In this document: piece after piece, positions 50,949 through 59,331 of the stretch
How the letters are laid out: every line of letters begins with the position of its first letter
Position numbering within the stretch: position 1 is the first letter of the stretch
DNA from: Fimivicinus intestinavium
GTDB lineage: Bacteria; Bacillota; Clostridia; Oscillospirales; Acutalibacteraceae
Direction of reading: 5' to 3'
Length of the DNA: 64,000 bases
NCBI GenBank assembly: GCA_018715765.1
Contig: DVKY01000045.1
Location: 1-64,000 of the forward strand
Notes under the pieces: model-generated
The model's database searches: none
Told to the model about the DNA's origin: nothing
Seen by the model: only the letters and a program-made list of their open reading frames with translations
Program-made: the position numbers and the translations under genes

Positions 50949-52013
50949 TTACCGCCTCCCGCTTTCAGGGTTTTGCCGTTTCTTCTGATAAACCAGCGGC
51001 TCGTGCAGCGCACGGCGTGTGTATTCCTCCAGATCATAGGAGGCGTTAAGCTGCTCCGCCTGACCGGAAGGGCGCTTTTCCCCGGGGGCCGCCAGGGGCC
51101 GTTTCTGCTGGCGCGATTGTTTTTCCGCCTGCACCTGCTCCGGCGTGAGCAGCCCCTTCTCGTGCCAAGCATGCAACACCTTGTTCATATAGGGGAAGCT
51201 CAGGCGGTCTGTATGATTGGCCATTTCCTCATAAGCTAGATGGATCATATCAATATCAAAATGAAGCTCGCGGCCCCACTCCGTAAGAAATTTCTCCTGC
51301 GCGGCAGTAGGCCGCGGCGCATGCAGCCCGGTGAGCTTACGCAGCTGCTCCCAGAGAGACCGTCCCATCCGCAGCTGTGTGAGCTGCTCCTCTGCCTTTT
51401 CCAGCGTGTCTATCTCACGCTCGCCCCAATCCCGGCCTATTTTTGCAATATAGGCCATGGAGGTCTTCCCCTGGGAGGCGGCGTATTCCAGAATCATCAG
51501 GATCACCTCGACCGGCAGTCCATATTGGTCGTGAATCATCAACAGCGTTGACTGTCCATCATAACCGATGGTGCGCCCGAGCTTTTTCTGCGCCTCAGCA
51601 TACAGCGCGCTCAACGCAGGCTCCTCCAGAAGCCGGCAGGCTATCTGCTCGCTTGTGGGCTTGGAGAGCGGCAGCGGAGCGAGCGTGCGCTTCTCCTCCT
51701 TTGCAGGCGCCGCGGCCCGTTCCTGCGGCCCTGCGGGTGTCAGGGGTATGGCAGCACGCTCCTGCGTAGGCTGCTCCCCCTTTTGCAGGATGCCACAGTT
51801 CGCCCAATACTGGAGGGCGTCCGCCACCTCTTCAGCGTCCAGCCGCGTCCCGTCGGAGATACGCTCCGGCTGGACTGCCTCTCCGGCGTGGCGGAAAATC
51901 CAAAGCAGCACCTTGAGCTGATCCTCCTTGACGATTTTAATATGGTCGTCTACAACAGCGGCGGGAATTGCAAACATAGCGCCCCATGCGCTGGGGTTGA
52001 TTTGATACTCCAT
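50949..52013 (-). CDS. dnaD: DnaD-domain replication initiation protein
   Basis: 354 residues. An N-terminal winged-helix part (LKVLLWIFRHAGEAV) and Pro/Ala-rich linker precede two DnaB_2/DnaD C-terminal modules. The first contains GYDGQSTLLMIHDQYGLPVE and the YIAKIGRDW end; the second contains WGRELHFDIDMIHLAYEEM and PYMNKVLHAWHEKG. Duplicated modules of this kind are frequent in Clostridia. It acts with the loader encoded next in the operon. Promoter at 52090-52118. Confidence 0.87.
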   Translation of the reverse strand: MEYQINPSAWGAMFAIPAAVVDDHIKIVKEDQLKVLLWIFRHAGEAVQPERISDGTRLDAEEVADALQYWANCGILQKGEQPTQERAAIPLTPAGPQERAAAPAKEEKRTLAPLPLSKPTSEQIACRLLEEPALSALYAEAQKKLGRTIGYDGQSTLLMIHDQYGLPVEVILMILEYAASQGKTSMAYIAKIGRDWGEREIDTLEKAEEQLTQLRMGRSLWEQLRKLTGLHAPRPTAAQEKFLTEWGRELHFDIDMIHLAYEEMANHTDRLSFPYMNKVLHAWHEKGLLTPEQVQAEKQSRQQKRPLAAPGEKRPSGQAEQLNASYDLEEYTRRALHEPLVYQKKRQNPESGRR

Positions 52014-52089
52014 CTTCTCTCTGCCTTTCCGGATACGCCTCTCCGGAAAACGCCGGAAAGGATGCTGCCCTCATCTCAGGGTGGCATTT

Positions 52090-52118
52090 ATTATAGCACA
52101 CTTTTTCAGGGGGCTCAA
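52090..52118 (-). promoter_or_regulatory. Promoter of the dnaD-dnaI-tex operon
   Basis: Minus strand: -35 TTGAGC (52113-52118), 17 nt, -10 TATAAT (52090-52095). A small GGGGG/CCCCC hairpin with a T-run on the plus strand overlaps its -35 region. Confidence 0.75.
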
Positions 52119-52182
52119 ACCCCCTTTTTTCAGGCGCAAAAATCACGTTGCAAGAATGCGCTTCGCAGAACCTCGCCACCGC

Positions 52183-52224
52183 AAAAAAGCGAACCGCCGC
52201 GCAACAAAATTTGTTGCGCGGCGG
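52183..52224 (-). terminator. Terminator of the G5/3D protein gene
   Basis: Arms CCGCCGCGCAACAAA (52194-52208) and TTTGTTGCGCGGCGG (52210-52224); a TTTTTT run follows on the minus strand. Confidence 0.8.
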
Positions 52225-52262
52225 TCAGCCGTCTCTTTTGCTCGGTGATTTTGAAAAAGAGA

Positions 52263-53510
52263 TTAGAGCACATAGATGCGAACCTGCCGCGCACCCCACT
52301 CACAGGCTTCCTCATAGGAGTGCATATACAGATCCACCGTGAAAGTCTTTTGCTGGACGAAGCCGCCGGTATCCGCAGCAATTGCATAACCGTAGACATA
52401 TTTCCCATCCGCAGAGACAATCCACATTTCTGTCCCGTAGGGGAATTGCTTCGGATCCACTGCAATGTGGCCGGGCATTGGCTTGCGGCCGGAAGCCGTG
52501 CCCCATCCGCCCGAATACGCAGCCGCCTTTCCATCGACAATCTTCTTGTACTTGGTAGGCACGCCGTTTGCATCGATCTTTACATAGGAGGGTACCTCCA
52601 GGTCGGAAATCGGCGTAAGGCCGTTTTTCAGCTTGATCTTGTTGATGCGGCGCAGTGTGCCGACGAGCGTTTTCTGATCAACTGCCTGCTTGAGAATCTT
52701 TTCGGAATCAACCGTGGTTTTCACAAGCTCGCCATTGACATAACGGTCTTTATAGGTGACCTCTTTTTCGCCGTTTTGCCCTTTCTGAACGACTTTGCGT
52801 TGATCCGTGTACATGGAGACGCTTTTCTCTGTAAGCTTCTTGTAAGCGATTGTCTCCGTCTGCGTGCGAAGCTTATACTCCACACGGTCCACACGGACCT
52901 GCATTCCTTCTGCGGCCGGCTCATCTCTGGCAGGCGTGCTTTCATCATCTGCATCCAGAGAGACCCCAGCCGCCAAAATCGCCTCCTCCACAGTGCCGCC
53001 GACAACCTCGACCTCCGTGGTCTTGCCGTCCGCTGTGATCTGCACCGGGAAAGCGACCTGCACGCTGATAGCCATACCCTCCTCCAGCAGCGTATCTCTG
53101 GAAAAATTGAGCACGTCGGAATCCTTCAGCGCCATTCCGGATTTGGCCACAGCATCCGCTACCGTGCCCGCCGCCATCAGGGTTTTGGAAAAGCCTTCCC
53201 CGTCGCTGACGGTAACCTTTTTGGCGCGATGGATGGTAATGGTGCTGTCTTCCCCGCTGACAAAATCAGAGAGCACAAGCATGTCATCTGCTCCAAGCTC
53301 TAATTTCGCCTGCTCCAGAATCGCGTTTGCGTCACTGCGCGTTGTAATCACCGAGCGCGCCTGCCCGTCGTCTACAATGGTAACGGTGTAGGCGGCGGTG
53401 GCGGCGGCAAACACAGTCCCCGCACAGGCGACCGCAAGCAAAACGGTTGCGATCAGCCTGGCACGGATCGACCGTGCGTATGCCGCAAGCTCCTTACATT
53501 TGTCAATCAT
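52263..53510 (-). CDS. Exported G5/3D-domain cell-wall protein (YabE/Rpf-like)
   Basis: 415 residues. N-terminal signal/membrane segment (~17-42), then two or three DUF348 repeats (SVITTRSDANAILEQAKLEL; TVSDGEGFSKTLMAAGTV; ITADGKTTEVEVVGG). A G5 domain (~205-285) follows, then a C-terminal 3D domain with ASGRKPMPGHIAVDP, PYGTEMWI and ADTGG...VDLYM aspartates. 3D domains resemble lytic transglycosylases (MltA) and act on peptidoglycan. AAAGGAG is 7 nt before the ATG. Confidence 0.9.
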   Translation of the reverse strand: MIDKCKELAAYARSIRARLIATVLLAVACAGTVFAAATAAYTVTIVDDGQARSVITTRSDANAILEQAKLELGADDMLVLSDFVSGEDSTITIHRAKKVTVSDGEGFSKTLMAAGTVADAVAKSGMALKDSDVLNFSRDTLLEEGMAISVQVAFPVQITADGKTTEVEVVGGTVEEAILAAGVSLDADDESTPARDEPAAEGMQVRVDRVEYKLRTQTETIAYKKLTEKSVSMYTDQRKVVQKGQNGEKEVTYKDRYVNGELVKTTVDSEKILKQAVDQKTLVGTLRRINKIKLKNGLTPISDLEVPSYVKIDANGVPTKYKKIVDGKAAAYSGGWGTASGRKPMPGHIAVDPKQFPYGTEMWIVSADGKYVYGYAIAADTGGFVQQKTFTVDLYMHSYEEACEWGARQVRIYVL

Positions 53511-53593
53511 TCAATTGCTCCTTTACTGACCGGTATGGTTCTTAAACAGAATCATATACCTCCGGCTTCGTATTCTCGCTTGTGACGGTGAAC

Positions 53594-53622
53594 ATTATAT
53601 GCATCCGGATGTGAGATGTCAA
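53594..53622 (-). promoter_or_regulatory. Promoter of the G5/3D protein gene
   Basis: Minus strand: consensus -35 TTGACA (53617-53622), 17 nt, consensus -10 TATAAT (53594-53599). Confidence 0.88.
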
Positions 53623-54038
53623 ATTTAAGTAAAGTTCAAATTTGTGCAAAGTGCATAGCTCCCATTTCAAAAATATTTCTAAATCCTCTTATAAATCCGG
53701 AAAAAGCGAATTTTTCAAGCTTTTTCTTAAAGAAAAAACAGCTGTTTTTTGTAGGATTGCGAAAAAGTTACAAACGGTTACAAACGCGTAACAAATCGTT
53801 TAAATTTTTGCTTTTTTTAAAAAAACATCCTTTTTTCGCAGGCTGCTTCCAACCATAAAAAACTGACTGTAGCTGCAGAACGCGCCTCTTCGCAGCGCCT
53901 GCATTTCAGGGGCGGAAAAAGCAACATATATAATAGTATAGAACGACCTGCCAACCTTTGCCTTTGTGTGTAAAATGCTTGCGAAATACCCGCTCGCTGT
54001 GGTAAGATGAATTGAAATACGATACGAGGTGATAGGGT
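53623..54038. other. AT-rich divergent region between the 3D-protein gene and lepA
   Basis: No gene seen. Near 53766-53797 are repeated GTTACAAACG units (WalR-like boxes, see findings). A likely lepA promoter is TTGCGA (53979-53984), 18 nt, TAAGAT (54003-54008) on the plus strand. Confidence 0.5.
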
Positions 54039-55850
54039 TTGCCCGTTTCAAAGGACCACATCCGGAATTTTTGCATCATTGCGCACATTGACCACGGGAA
54101 ATCTACGCTGGCCGACCGCCTGCTGGAGTTGACGCAATCCGTCGCGAAGCGGGATATGACGGAGCAGCTGCTGGATAACATGGATTTGGAGCGCGAACGG
54201 GGGATCACCATCAAGGCGCATGCCGTCAAGCTGGATTATACCGCACAGGACGGGCAGCTGTACGAGCTGAATTTGATCGACACACCCGGCCATGTGGATT
54301 TTAACTATGAGGTTTCACGGTCTCTCGCCGCGTGCGAGGGTGCTGTGCTGATCATTGACGCATCGCAGGGCATCGAGGCGCAAACACTGGCCAACACCTA
54401 CCTCGCCCTGGATCACGATCTGGAGCTGGTGCCCGTCATCAACAAAATCGATTTGCCCGCCGCAGAGCCGGAGCGCGTCGCGCAGGAGGTGGAGGATGTC
54501 ATCGGCCTGCCCTGTATGGATGCGCCCCGCGTTTCCGCCAAGACAGGGGAAAATGTAGAGCAGGTGCTCGAGCGCATTGTGCAGGATATTCCCGCTCCGC
54601 AGGGGGATGATAAGCTTCCTCTGCGCGCGCTGGTGTTTGACTCGGTCTATGACAGCTACAAGGGCGTGATCGTCTACGTCCGCCTGATGGACGGCTCCAT
54701 CCGGGCGGGCGATACGATGCGCTTTATGTCCACGGGTGCGGAATTCACCGTGGTGGAGGTGGGCTACATGCGCGCAACGGCGATGGAGCCTGCCCAGCAG
54801 CTGCGCGCAGGCGAGGTGGGATACATCACCGCCTCCATCAAAACGGTGCGTGACGCGCAGGTGGGCGACACCGTCACCCTGGCGGAGAACCCCGCGGCGG
54901 AAAGCCTGCCCGGCTACCGCAAGGTGAACCCGATGGTCTTTTGCGGCGTCTATCCGGCAGACGGCGCGGATTATGAGGCGCTGCGTGACGCGCTGGAGAA
55001 GCTTCAGCTCAACGACGCCTCCCTCTCCTACGAGCCGGAAACCTCCGGCGCGCTCGGCTTTGGCTTCCGCTGCGGCTTTTTGGGGCTATTGCATCTGGAG
55101 ATTATTCAGGAGCGGCTGGAGCGTGAATATGATCTTGACCTGGTGACCACCATCCCGAGCGTTGTCTACCGCATCCACATGACGGACGGAACCTGCCTCG
55201 AGGTGGATAACCCCACCCATTACCCGGATCCGGCCCGTATCGACTATTGTGAGGAGCCGGTGACGAACGCGCACATTTACGCGCCCTCTGCATACGTAGG
55301 CGCCATTATGGAGCTTTGCCAGGATCGCCGCGGCGTATTTCAGGATATGACATACCTTTCCTCTGATCGGGTGGATATCCACTATATCCTCCCGCTCAAC
55401 GAGATCATCTATGATTTTTTTGACGCGCTGAAATCCCGCACACGGGGATACGCCTCCTTTGACTATGAAATTTCAGCGTATCAGCGCTCCGATCTGGTCA
55501 AGCTGGACGTCCTCCTAAACGGTGATGTAATCGACGCGCTCTCCTTTATTATCCACGCCGATAAGGCCTATGCCCGTGCGCGGCGCATTGCGGAAAAGCT
55601 CAAGGAGAATATTCCACGCCAGATGTTTGAAATCCCGATTCAAATCGGCATCGGCGGAAAGATTATCGCCCGCGAAACGGTGAAAGCCATGCGCAAGGAT
55701 GTGCTTGCCAAATGCTACGGCGGCGACATCACACGCAAAAAGAAGCTGCTGGAAAAGCAGAAGGAAGGCAAAAAGCGTATGCGCCACTTCGGCACGGTGG
55801 AGGTGCCGCAGGAAGCGTTTATGGCCGTGCTAAAATTAGACGACGACTGA
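54039..55850 (+). CDS. lepA: Elongation factor 4
   Basis: 603 residues with a TTG start at 54039 (AGGTG 7 nt upstream). G domain: AHIDHGKST (15-23), the DTPGH motif and NKID. Domains II and III resemble EF-G, and the C-terminal LepA-specific domain ends with GKKRMRHFGTVEVPQEAF. EF4 acts on translating or assembling ribosomes. The next gene begins 21 bp later and may be co-transcribed. Confidence 0.97.
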   Translation: MPVSKDHIRNFCIIAHIDHGKSTLADRLLELTQSVAKRDMTEQLLDNMDLERERGITIKAHAVKLDYTAQDGQLYELNLIDTPGHVDFNYEVSRSLAACEGAVLIIDASQGIEAQTLANTYLALDHDLELVPVINKIDLPAAEPERVAQEVEDVIGLPCMDAPRVSAKTGENVEQVLERIVQDIPAPQGDDKLPLRALVFDSVYDSYKGVIVYVRLMDGSIRAGDTMRFMSTGAEFTVVEVGYMRATAMEPAQQLRAGEVGYITASIKTVRDAQVGDTVTLAENPAAESLPGYRKVNPMVFCGVYPADGADYEALRDALEKLQLNDASLSYEPETSGALGFGFRCGFLGLLHLEIIQERLEREYDLDLVTTIPSVVYRIHMTDGTCLEVDNPTHYPDPARIDYCEEPVTNAHIYAPSAYVGAIMELCQDRRGVFQDMTYLSSDRVDIHYILPLNEIIYDFFDALKSRTRGYASFDYEISAYQRSDLVKLDVLLNGDVIDALSFIIHADKAYARARRIAEKLKENIPRQMFEIPIQIGIGGKIIARETVKAMRKDVLAKCYGGDITRKKKLLEKQKEGKKRMRHFGTVEVPQEAFMAVLKLDDD

Positions 55851-55871
55851 TTCGGAAAGGTGGGTTCTTCT

Positions 55872-56867
55872 ATGGAAAATGGTCAAAGGAATACCAAAAA
55901 AATTGTTGTAATCATTGCAATCGTGCTGGCAGTTGTTTTGGTCGTAGCGGGCGTAAGCATCTGGAGCTACCGCGTATATCACGCGAATCAAAATCCGGCG
56001 GAGGCCGCCTCCACCACTGGGGAGGGCGTAAGCGGCGGCGAGGCCCACACAACGGCGCCGGGTGGCGCTGGCTCCACTACGCAGGCCGATGGCAAAACGC
56101 CCTCTGAAGCACAGGGAAGCGGCAGCGGCTCGCTTTCCGGCTCTGAAATGGAAGAGATTTTGGGCCAGCTGACCAATCCGAACGCCACACTCCCGGCTGT
56201 AACACCGGAGGAAACGGCGACGGATGCCGCCGCCTGGGGCTCCGATGACGAAAAACCTTCAGGAGGCTCGCCGGTAAAAGAACTGAGCACGGCGCAACAA
56301 ATCGTTTCCTATTTCAATACAGCCGCCAACAAGGTGAAAACCGGCAAGCCCGCCCTAAAGTCGGATGCAACGATGCGCGTGCGTGAAAACATCATTGGAA
56401 TGAGCGAGGCGGAAAACGCCAGTGATTCCTACCCCAAGGGCTCGAACTTAAACGACGCGTTCCCCGTTGCAGGCCAGAGCTGGGCCAGCCGCCTGGAGAC
56501 CTCCGGCGTCAAAAGCGCCGCATGCTCGCTCAAGGACGGTAAATATTACATCACCATCGCCATGAAGGATGAGGAGAATCCAAAGCCGCTCATCAGCCAA
56601 CACGGCAAGGCTTTCACCTGCTTTGACACCGACGAACTCATGCAAATGCTCGAACAGGCCGGCGATGCGGAGGAGCTGGAGCTGCTGGAGAGCCTGCGCT
56701 TCTCTACCACCTACAGCGGCTGCAAAATCTCCTGTGTGGTGGATGCCAAAACAGGCAACATGCTCTCCGCAAAATATTACACGGATATCACCATGGAAAT
56801 GACCCTTGCAGGCTTTCCGATTCAGATGAACGTGACAACGACGCAGGCGTTTACGATGGATTGGTAA
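55872..56867 (+). CDS. Membrane-anchored exported protein, paralogue of the next gene
   Basis: 331 residues from the ATG at 55872 (AAAGGTGGG 7 nt upstream). A basic start and one membrane span (~10-32), no lipobox Cys, then a Gly/Ser/Thr/Ala-rich linker to about residue 135. The C-terminal domain carries FNTAANKVKTGKPALKSD, NLNDAFPVAGQSWASRL, LKDGKYYITI and CVVDAKTGNMLSAKY, all repeated in the lipoprotein encoded next. No family recognised; presumably extracellular. Confidence 0.8.
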   Translation: MENGQRNTKKIVVIIAIVLAVVLVVAGVSIWSYRVYHANQNPAEAASTTGEGVSGGEAHTTAPGGAGSTTQADGKTPSEAQGSGSGSLSGSEMEEILGQLTNPNATLPAVTPEETATDAAAWGSDDEKPSGGSPVKELSTAQQIVSYFNTAANKVKTGKPALKSDATMRVRENIIGMSEAENASDSYPKGSNLNDAFPVAGQSWASRLETSGVKSAACSLKDGKYYITIAMKDEENPKPLISQHGKAFTCFDTDELMQMLEQAGDAEELELLESLRFSTTYSGCKISCVVDAKTGNMLSAKYYTDITMEMTLAGFPIQMNVTTTQAFTMDW

Positions 56868-56935
56868 TCAACCGGCCGTAAGGCATGGGGGAGAGAAAAC
56901 AACCGCATTTTTCAACCAGAAAGGATTTTTTTACT

Positions 56936-58045
56936 ATGTATCGTAAGCTTTTGGCCATTTTGATGGCTATATGCCTGATCGCGGCCCTGTTTGCAGGCTG
57001 CGGCGGCAAGGGGGCGGATGATCCGTCCAACACTTCCTCTCTGACTGGGGAGGGCAATGCAGCCGGTGCAGAAGCTGTCCTCCCGGGCGAAACCCAGGAT
57101 GTGGATGGCCCCGGTACGGCGGATCAAAACGCGGGGGAAGCTGGCAATGCAAACACCTCGGGCGGCACGGGTTCATCGGCAACCGGCGGCAATGCTGCCG
57201 GCGCTGGTACCGCCACCAGGCCCGCCGGCGGTGCGTCCGGCGCTACAACTGCGGCAAGGCCATCTGGCTCCTCGCCCAGCGCCACCAGGCCCTCGGGCTC
57301 GGGCAATGGCTCAACAACGAAACCCACCACGACGAAGCCCTCCGGCGGCGGATCGTCCAGCACTACCACAAAGCCCACTACGACGAAGCCCGCCACAACA
57401 AAACCAACCACCACAAAGCCTTCCACGACCAAGCCCTCCGGCGGCGGCTCCACCCAGCCCAGCAAGGCGGATATCGTCAACGAGTTCAATGCTGCGGCCA
57501 ACAAGGTGAAAACTGGAAGGCCGGGGCTGAAATATGATATGACGTTCTCTATGAGCGTATCGTCCGGTCCGCTTCCCGATTTCCCGATGGACGCCTTGAA
57601 TGAGAGCGGCACGGTTGCGAAAGGCAAAAATTTAAACAGCATCTTCCCTGTATCCGGGCAGAGCTGGTCCAGCAGGTTGCCCGTCTCTGCGGTGCAAAGC
57701 GCCAGCAGGACGCTGAAGGATGGGAAATACACCATTAAGCTCACCTTGAATGCCGAATCCTGCGGGGCCAATGTTGGCGGCAGCGCGCACGGAAAAGTAT
57801 TTACCGTTTTGGATCTGGATGACCTAAACGCATCCGCCGCAGAGCAGGATCTTCAATTCCAAAATATTTCCCATTCCTTTTCGGGCAGCATTATCACATG
57901 CGTCGTGGACGCCAGGACGGGGAATATGCTTTCAGCCACCTATGTGTTAAACGACAATATCTCCACAAAAATCGTTTCCTCTGATCTTTCCATGAATGCA
58001 CGGCTGAAAACGAAAATGGTTTCGAACTATACGATGAGCTGGTAA
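56936..58045 (+). CDS. Lipoprotein with TTKP repeats, paralogue of the previous gene
   Basis: 369 residues from the ATG at 56936 (GAAAGGA 10 nt upstream). Signal peptide with lipobox LFAGC, Cys22 lipidated. A long low-complexity linker follows, with about eight TTKP-type repeats interrupted by two SGGGS segments (DNA ~57308-57450). The same C-terminal domain as the preceding gene then appears: FNAAANKVKTGRPGLKYD, NLNSIFPVSGQSWSSRL, CVVDARTGNMLSATY. The Thr/Pro linker suggests a cell-wall-spanning stalk. Function unknown. Confidence 0.82.
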   Translation: MYRKLLAILMAICLIAALFAGCGGKGADDPSNTSSLTGEGNAAGAEAVLPGETQDVDGPGTADQNAGEAGNANTSGGTGSSATGGNAAGAGTATRPAGGASGATTAARPSGSSPSATRPSGSGNGSTTKPTTTKPSGGGSSSTTTKPTTTKPATTKPTTTKPSTTKPSGGGSTQPSKADIVNEFNAAANKVKTGRPGLKYDMTFSMSVSSGPLPDFPMDALNESGTVAKGKNLNSIFPVSGQSWSSRLPVSAVQSASRTLKDGKYTIKLTLNAESCGANVGGSAHGKVFTVLDLDDLNASAAEQDLQFQNISHSFSGSIITCVVDARTGNMLSATYVLNDNISTKIVSSDLSMNARLKTKMVSNYTMSW

Positions 58046-58077
58046 CGGAGAAAGCGAATCCATTTTGGGTGCAAAAC

Positions 58078-58110
58078 ACAGGGCCTCCGCCGGTGACGGG
58101 GGCCTTATTT
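58078..58110 (+). terminator. Probable terminator after the lipoprotein pair
   Basis: Imperfect GC-rich hairpin (GGCCTCCGCCGG / CGGGGGCC) followed by TTATTT. Confidence 0.5.
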
Positions 58111-58167
58111 GAATGCCTGATTCAAATACAATTGCGGATGTTCGCCCGCTAAGGAGAAGTGAGCACA

Positions 58168-58701
58168 ATGTATGCATACCGAAGGGCCACGCCACAGGAA
58201 CTGGAAGCGCTTTGGAACAGAAACATCGCAAAGAACCCTGGGGACAGCCGCTGGATCGGGTGGAAACAGGAATATCTCGCCTACAATCAAACTGGACAGG
58301 GCGTCACCTTTGCCGTTGTGCACAACGGCACACCGGTGGGGGAGGGCACGCTGCTCTTTTCCCCACAGTGCCGTGCCATCAACGGGCGCATGCAGCTGGC
58401 GGATTGTTGCCATACTGCTAACATCAATGCACTGCGCATTCGCAAGCGCTATGAGGGGAGGGGGCATATATCAGCGCTCTTCCACTGCATGGAGCGTTAC
58501 GCAGCCAGCCTCGGTTATACCCGCCTGACCATTGGCGTTGCAGCGCAGGAGACACGGAATCTTGCGATTTATCTCCATTGGGGCTTCGAGGAATTCGTGC
58601 TGGCGCAAGAGGAGGAGGGCGAACTGATCCTGTACTATGCAAAAGAGCTCGATTCGGACATCAGATCTCAGACATTAGACACCAGACGTGGGAATCGGTA
58701 G
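58168..58701 (+). CDS. GNAT-family N-acetyltransferase with repeat-encoded tail
   Basis: 177 residues from the ATG at 58168 (AAGGAG 11 nt upstream). GNAT fold: NALRIRKRYEGRGHISALFHCME holds the R/Q-x-x-G-x-G/A acetyl-CoA loop, and TIGVAAQETRNLAIYLHWGF is the C-terminal motif. The last 14 or so residues (from SDIRSQTLDTRRGNR) are encoded by the 7-bp tandem repeat at 58658-58692, so the native stop has apparently been replaced. Substrate unknown. Confidence 0.85.
   Translation: MYAYRRATPQELEALWNRNIAKNPGDSRWIGWKQEYLAYNQTGQGVTFAVVHNGTPVGEGTLLFSPQCRAINGRMQLADCCHTANINALRIRKRYEGRGHISALFHCMERYAASLGYTRLTIGVAAQETRNLAIYLHWGFEEFVLAQEEEGELILYYAKELDSDIRSQTLDTRRGNR
58658..58692. repeat. 7-bp tandem repeat, locus A (five units)
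   Basis: Heptads ACATCAG, ATCTCAG, ACATTAG, ACACCAG, ACGTGGG. The 19 bases ACATTAGACACCAGACGTG recur exactly in locus B. It overlaps the 3' end of the GNAT gene. Confidence 0.75.
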
Positions 58702-58842
58702 CCTTTTATTTGATATTTAAATGAGTGCCTGGTTGCGATGGCTGCACCACAAAGAAAAATGATAGAATTTTCCGGTCGGGTCAAGACCCAACCCTACCGC
58801 AGGAATCCGAAAGGTAGCGCCTGTAGGGAACGGCCAAGCCAG

Positions 58843-58877
58843 ATGTCAGATATCAAACATTAGACACCAGACGTGAA
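58843..58877. repeat. 7-bp tandem repeat, locus B (five units)
   Basis: Heptads ATGTCAG, ATATCAA, ACATTAG, ACACCAG, ACGTGAA, 185 bp from locus A and in the same orientation. Confidence 0.75.
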
Positions 58878-59069
58878 AGCCGAAAAGTTTTGGCCACAAA
58901 AATAGGGCCAGAAAGCAATGGGCCTCGGGAGAAGCCTTTCGTGCCCTTCAGTTTATCGTGGAGGCTGATGCCTTGCAGTAGGCCAGCGGCGGCAGGCTCC
59001 GCGCACTTCCGGCAGGCCCGTGAGGGGACTTGCCCGCTTGCAGGCAAGCGAGCGCACAAACTGTTTGAG

Positions 59070-59092
59070 CCGCCGCGAGGCGGTGCGTTTTT
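59070..59092 (+). terminator. Terminator-like hairpin in the noncoding region
   Basis: Stem CCGCC (59070-59074) and GGCGG (59079-59083) with GCGA loop, then TGCGTTTTT. No coding gene directly upstream on the plus strand, so it may end a small RNA. Confidence 0.45.
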
Positions 59093-59278
59093 GTGCGTCT
59101 CGCCGAACGCATCAAAGAGATCTATTCACATACCAATGCCGCCGCTGGCCGTACAGAACGGCCCTTTTGCCTCCTCCTTTTCCGTTCGGCCGGAAAAGGA
59201 AGGGCCTCCGCGGCCTGAGCAGGAAAATACATCATTTTGTTTGCGGTGCGGCCAGTAGATTTTCTCTACAGATGAAAG

Positions 59279-59325
59279 CGCACAGGGTAACGATTCTCCC
59301 TGTGCGCTGTATTTCTATGTTTTTT
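59279..59325. terminator. Terminator downstream of the beta-galactosidase gene
   Basis: Perfect 10-bp arms GCGCACAGGG/CCCTGTGCGC. A T-rich stretch follows on the plus strand; a shorter TTTC follows on the minus strand, where it would end the beta-galactosidase transcript. Confidence 0.55.
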
Positions 59326-59331
59326 CCTCAT

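Larger units (their letters stand above)
58702..59331. other. Structured, repeat-rich noncoding region
   Basis: About 630 bases without a convincing gene. It holds an inverted repeat GGTCGGGTC/GACCCAACC (58774-58793), repeat locus B, a CGCTTGC/GCAAGCG hairpin (59035-59050), a CCGCC/GGCGG hairpin with T-run (59070-59092) and a final hairpin (59279-59310). Open frames here (for example 58890-59258) lack ribosome sites and look like chance frames over repeats. Confidence 0.6.

Noticed and set aside
53511..53593. Possible c-di-AMP (ydaO-type) riboswitch in the leader of the G5/3D gene
   Set aside because: The leader after the mapped promoter is only about 80 nt and lacks the conserved GGGGxA-type core; too short for the class.
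57308..57450. Short direct repeats in the lipoprotein gene as a CRISPR or mobile repeat
   Set aside because: The repeats are in frame and encode TTKP units; there are no spacers.
58890..59258. 122-codon frame in the noncoding region
   Set aside because: No ribosome site, crosses several hairpins and repeats, and composition is not protein-like.
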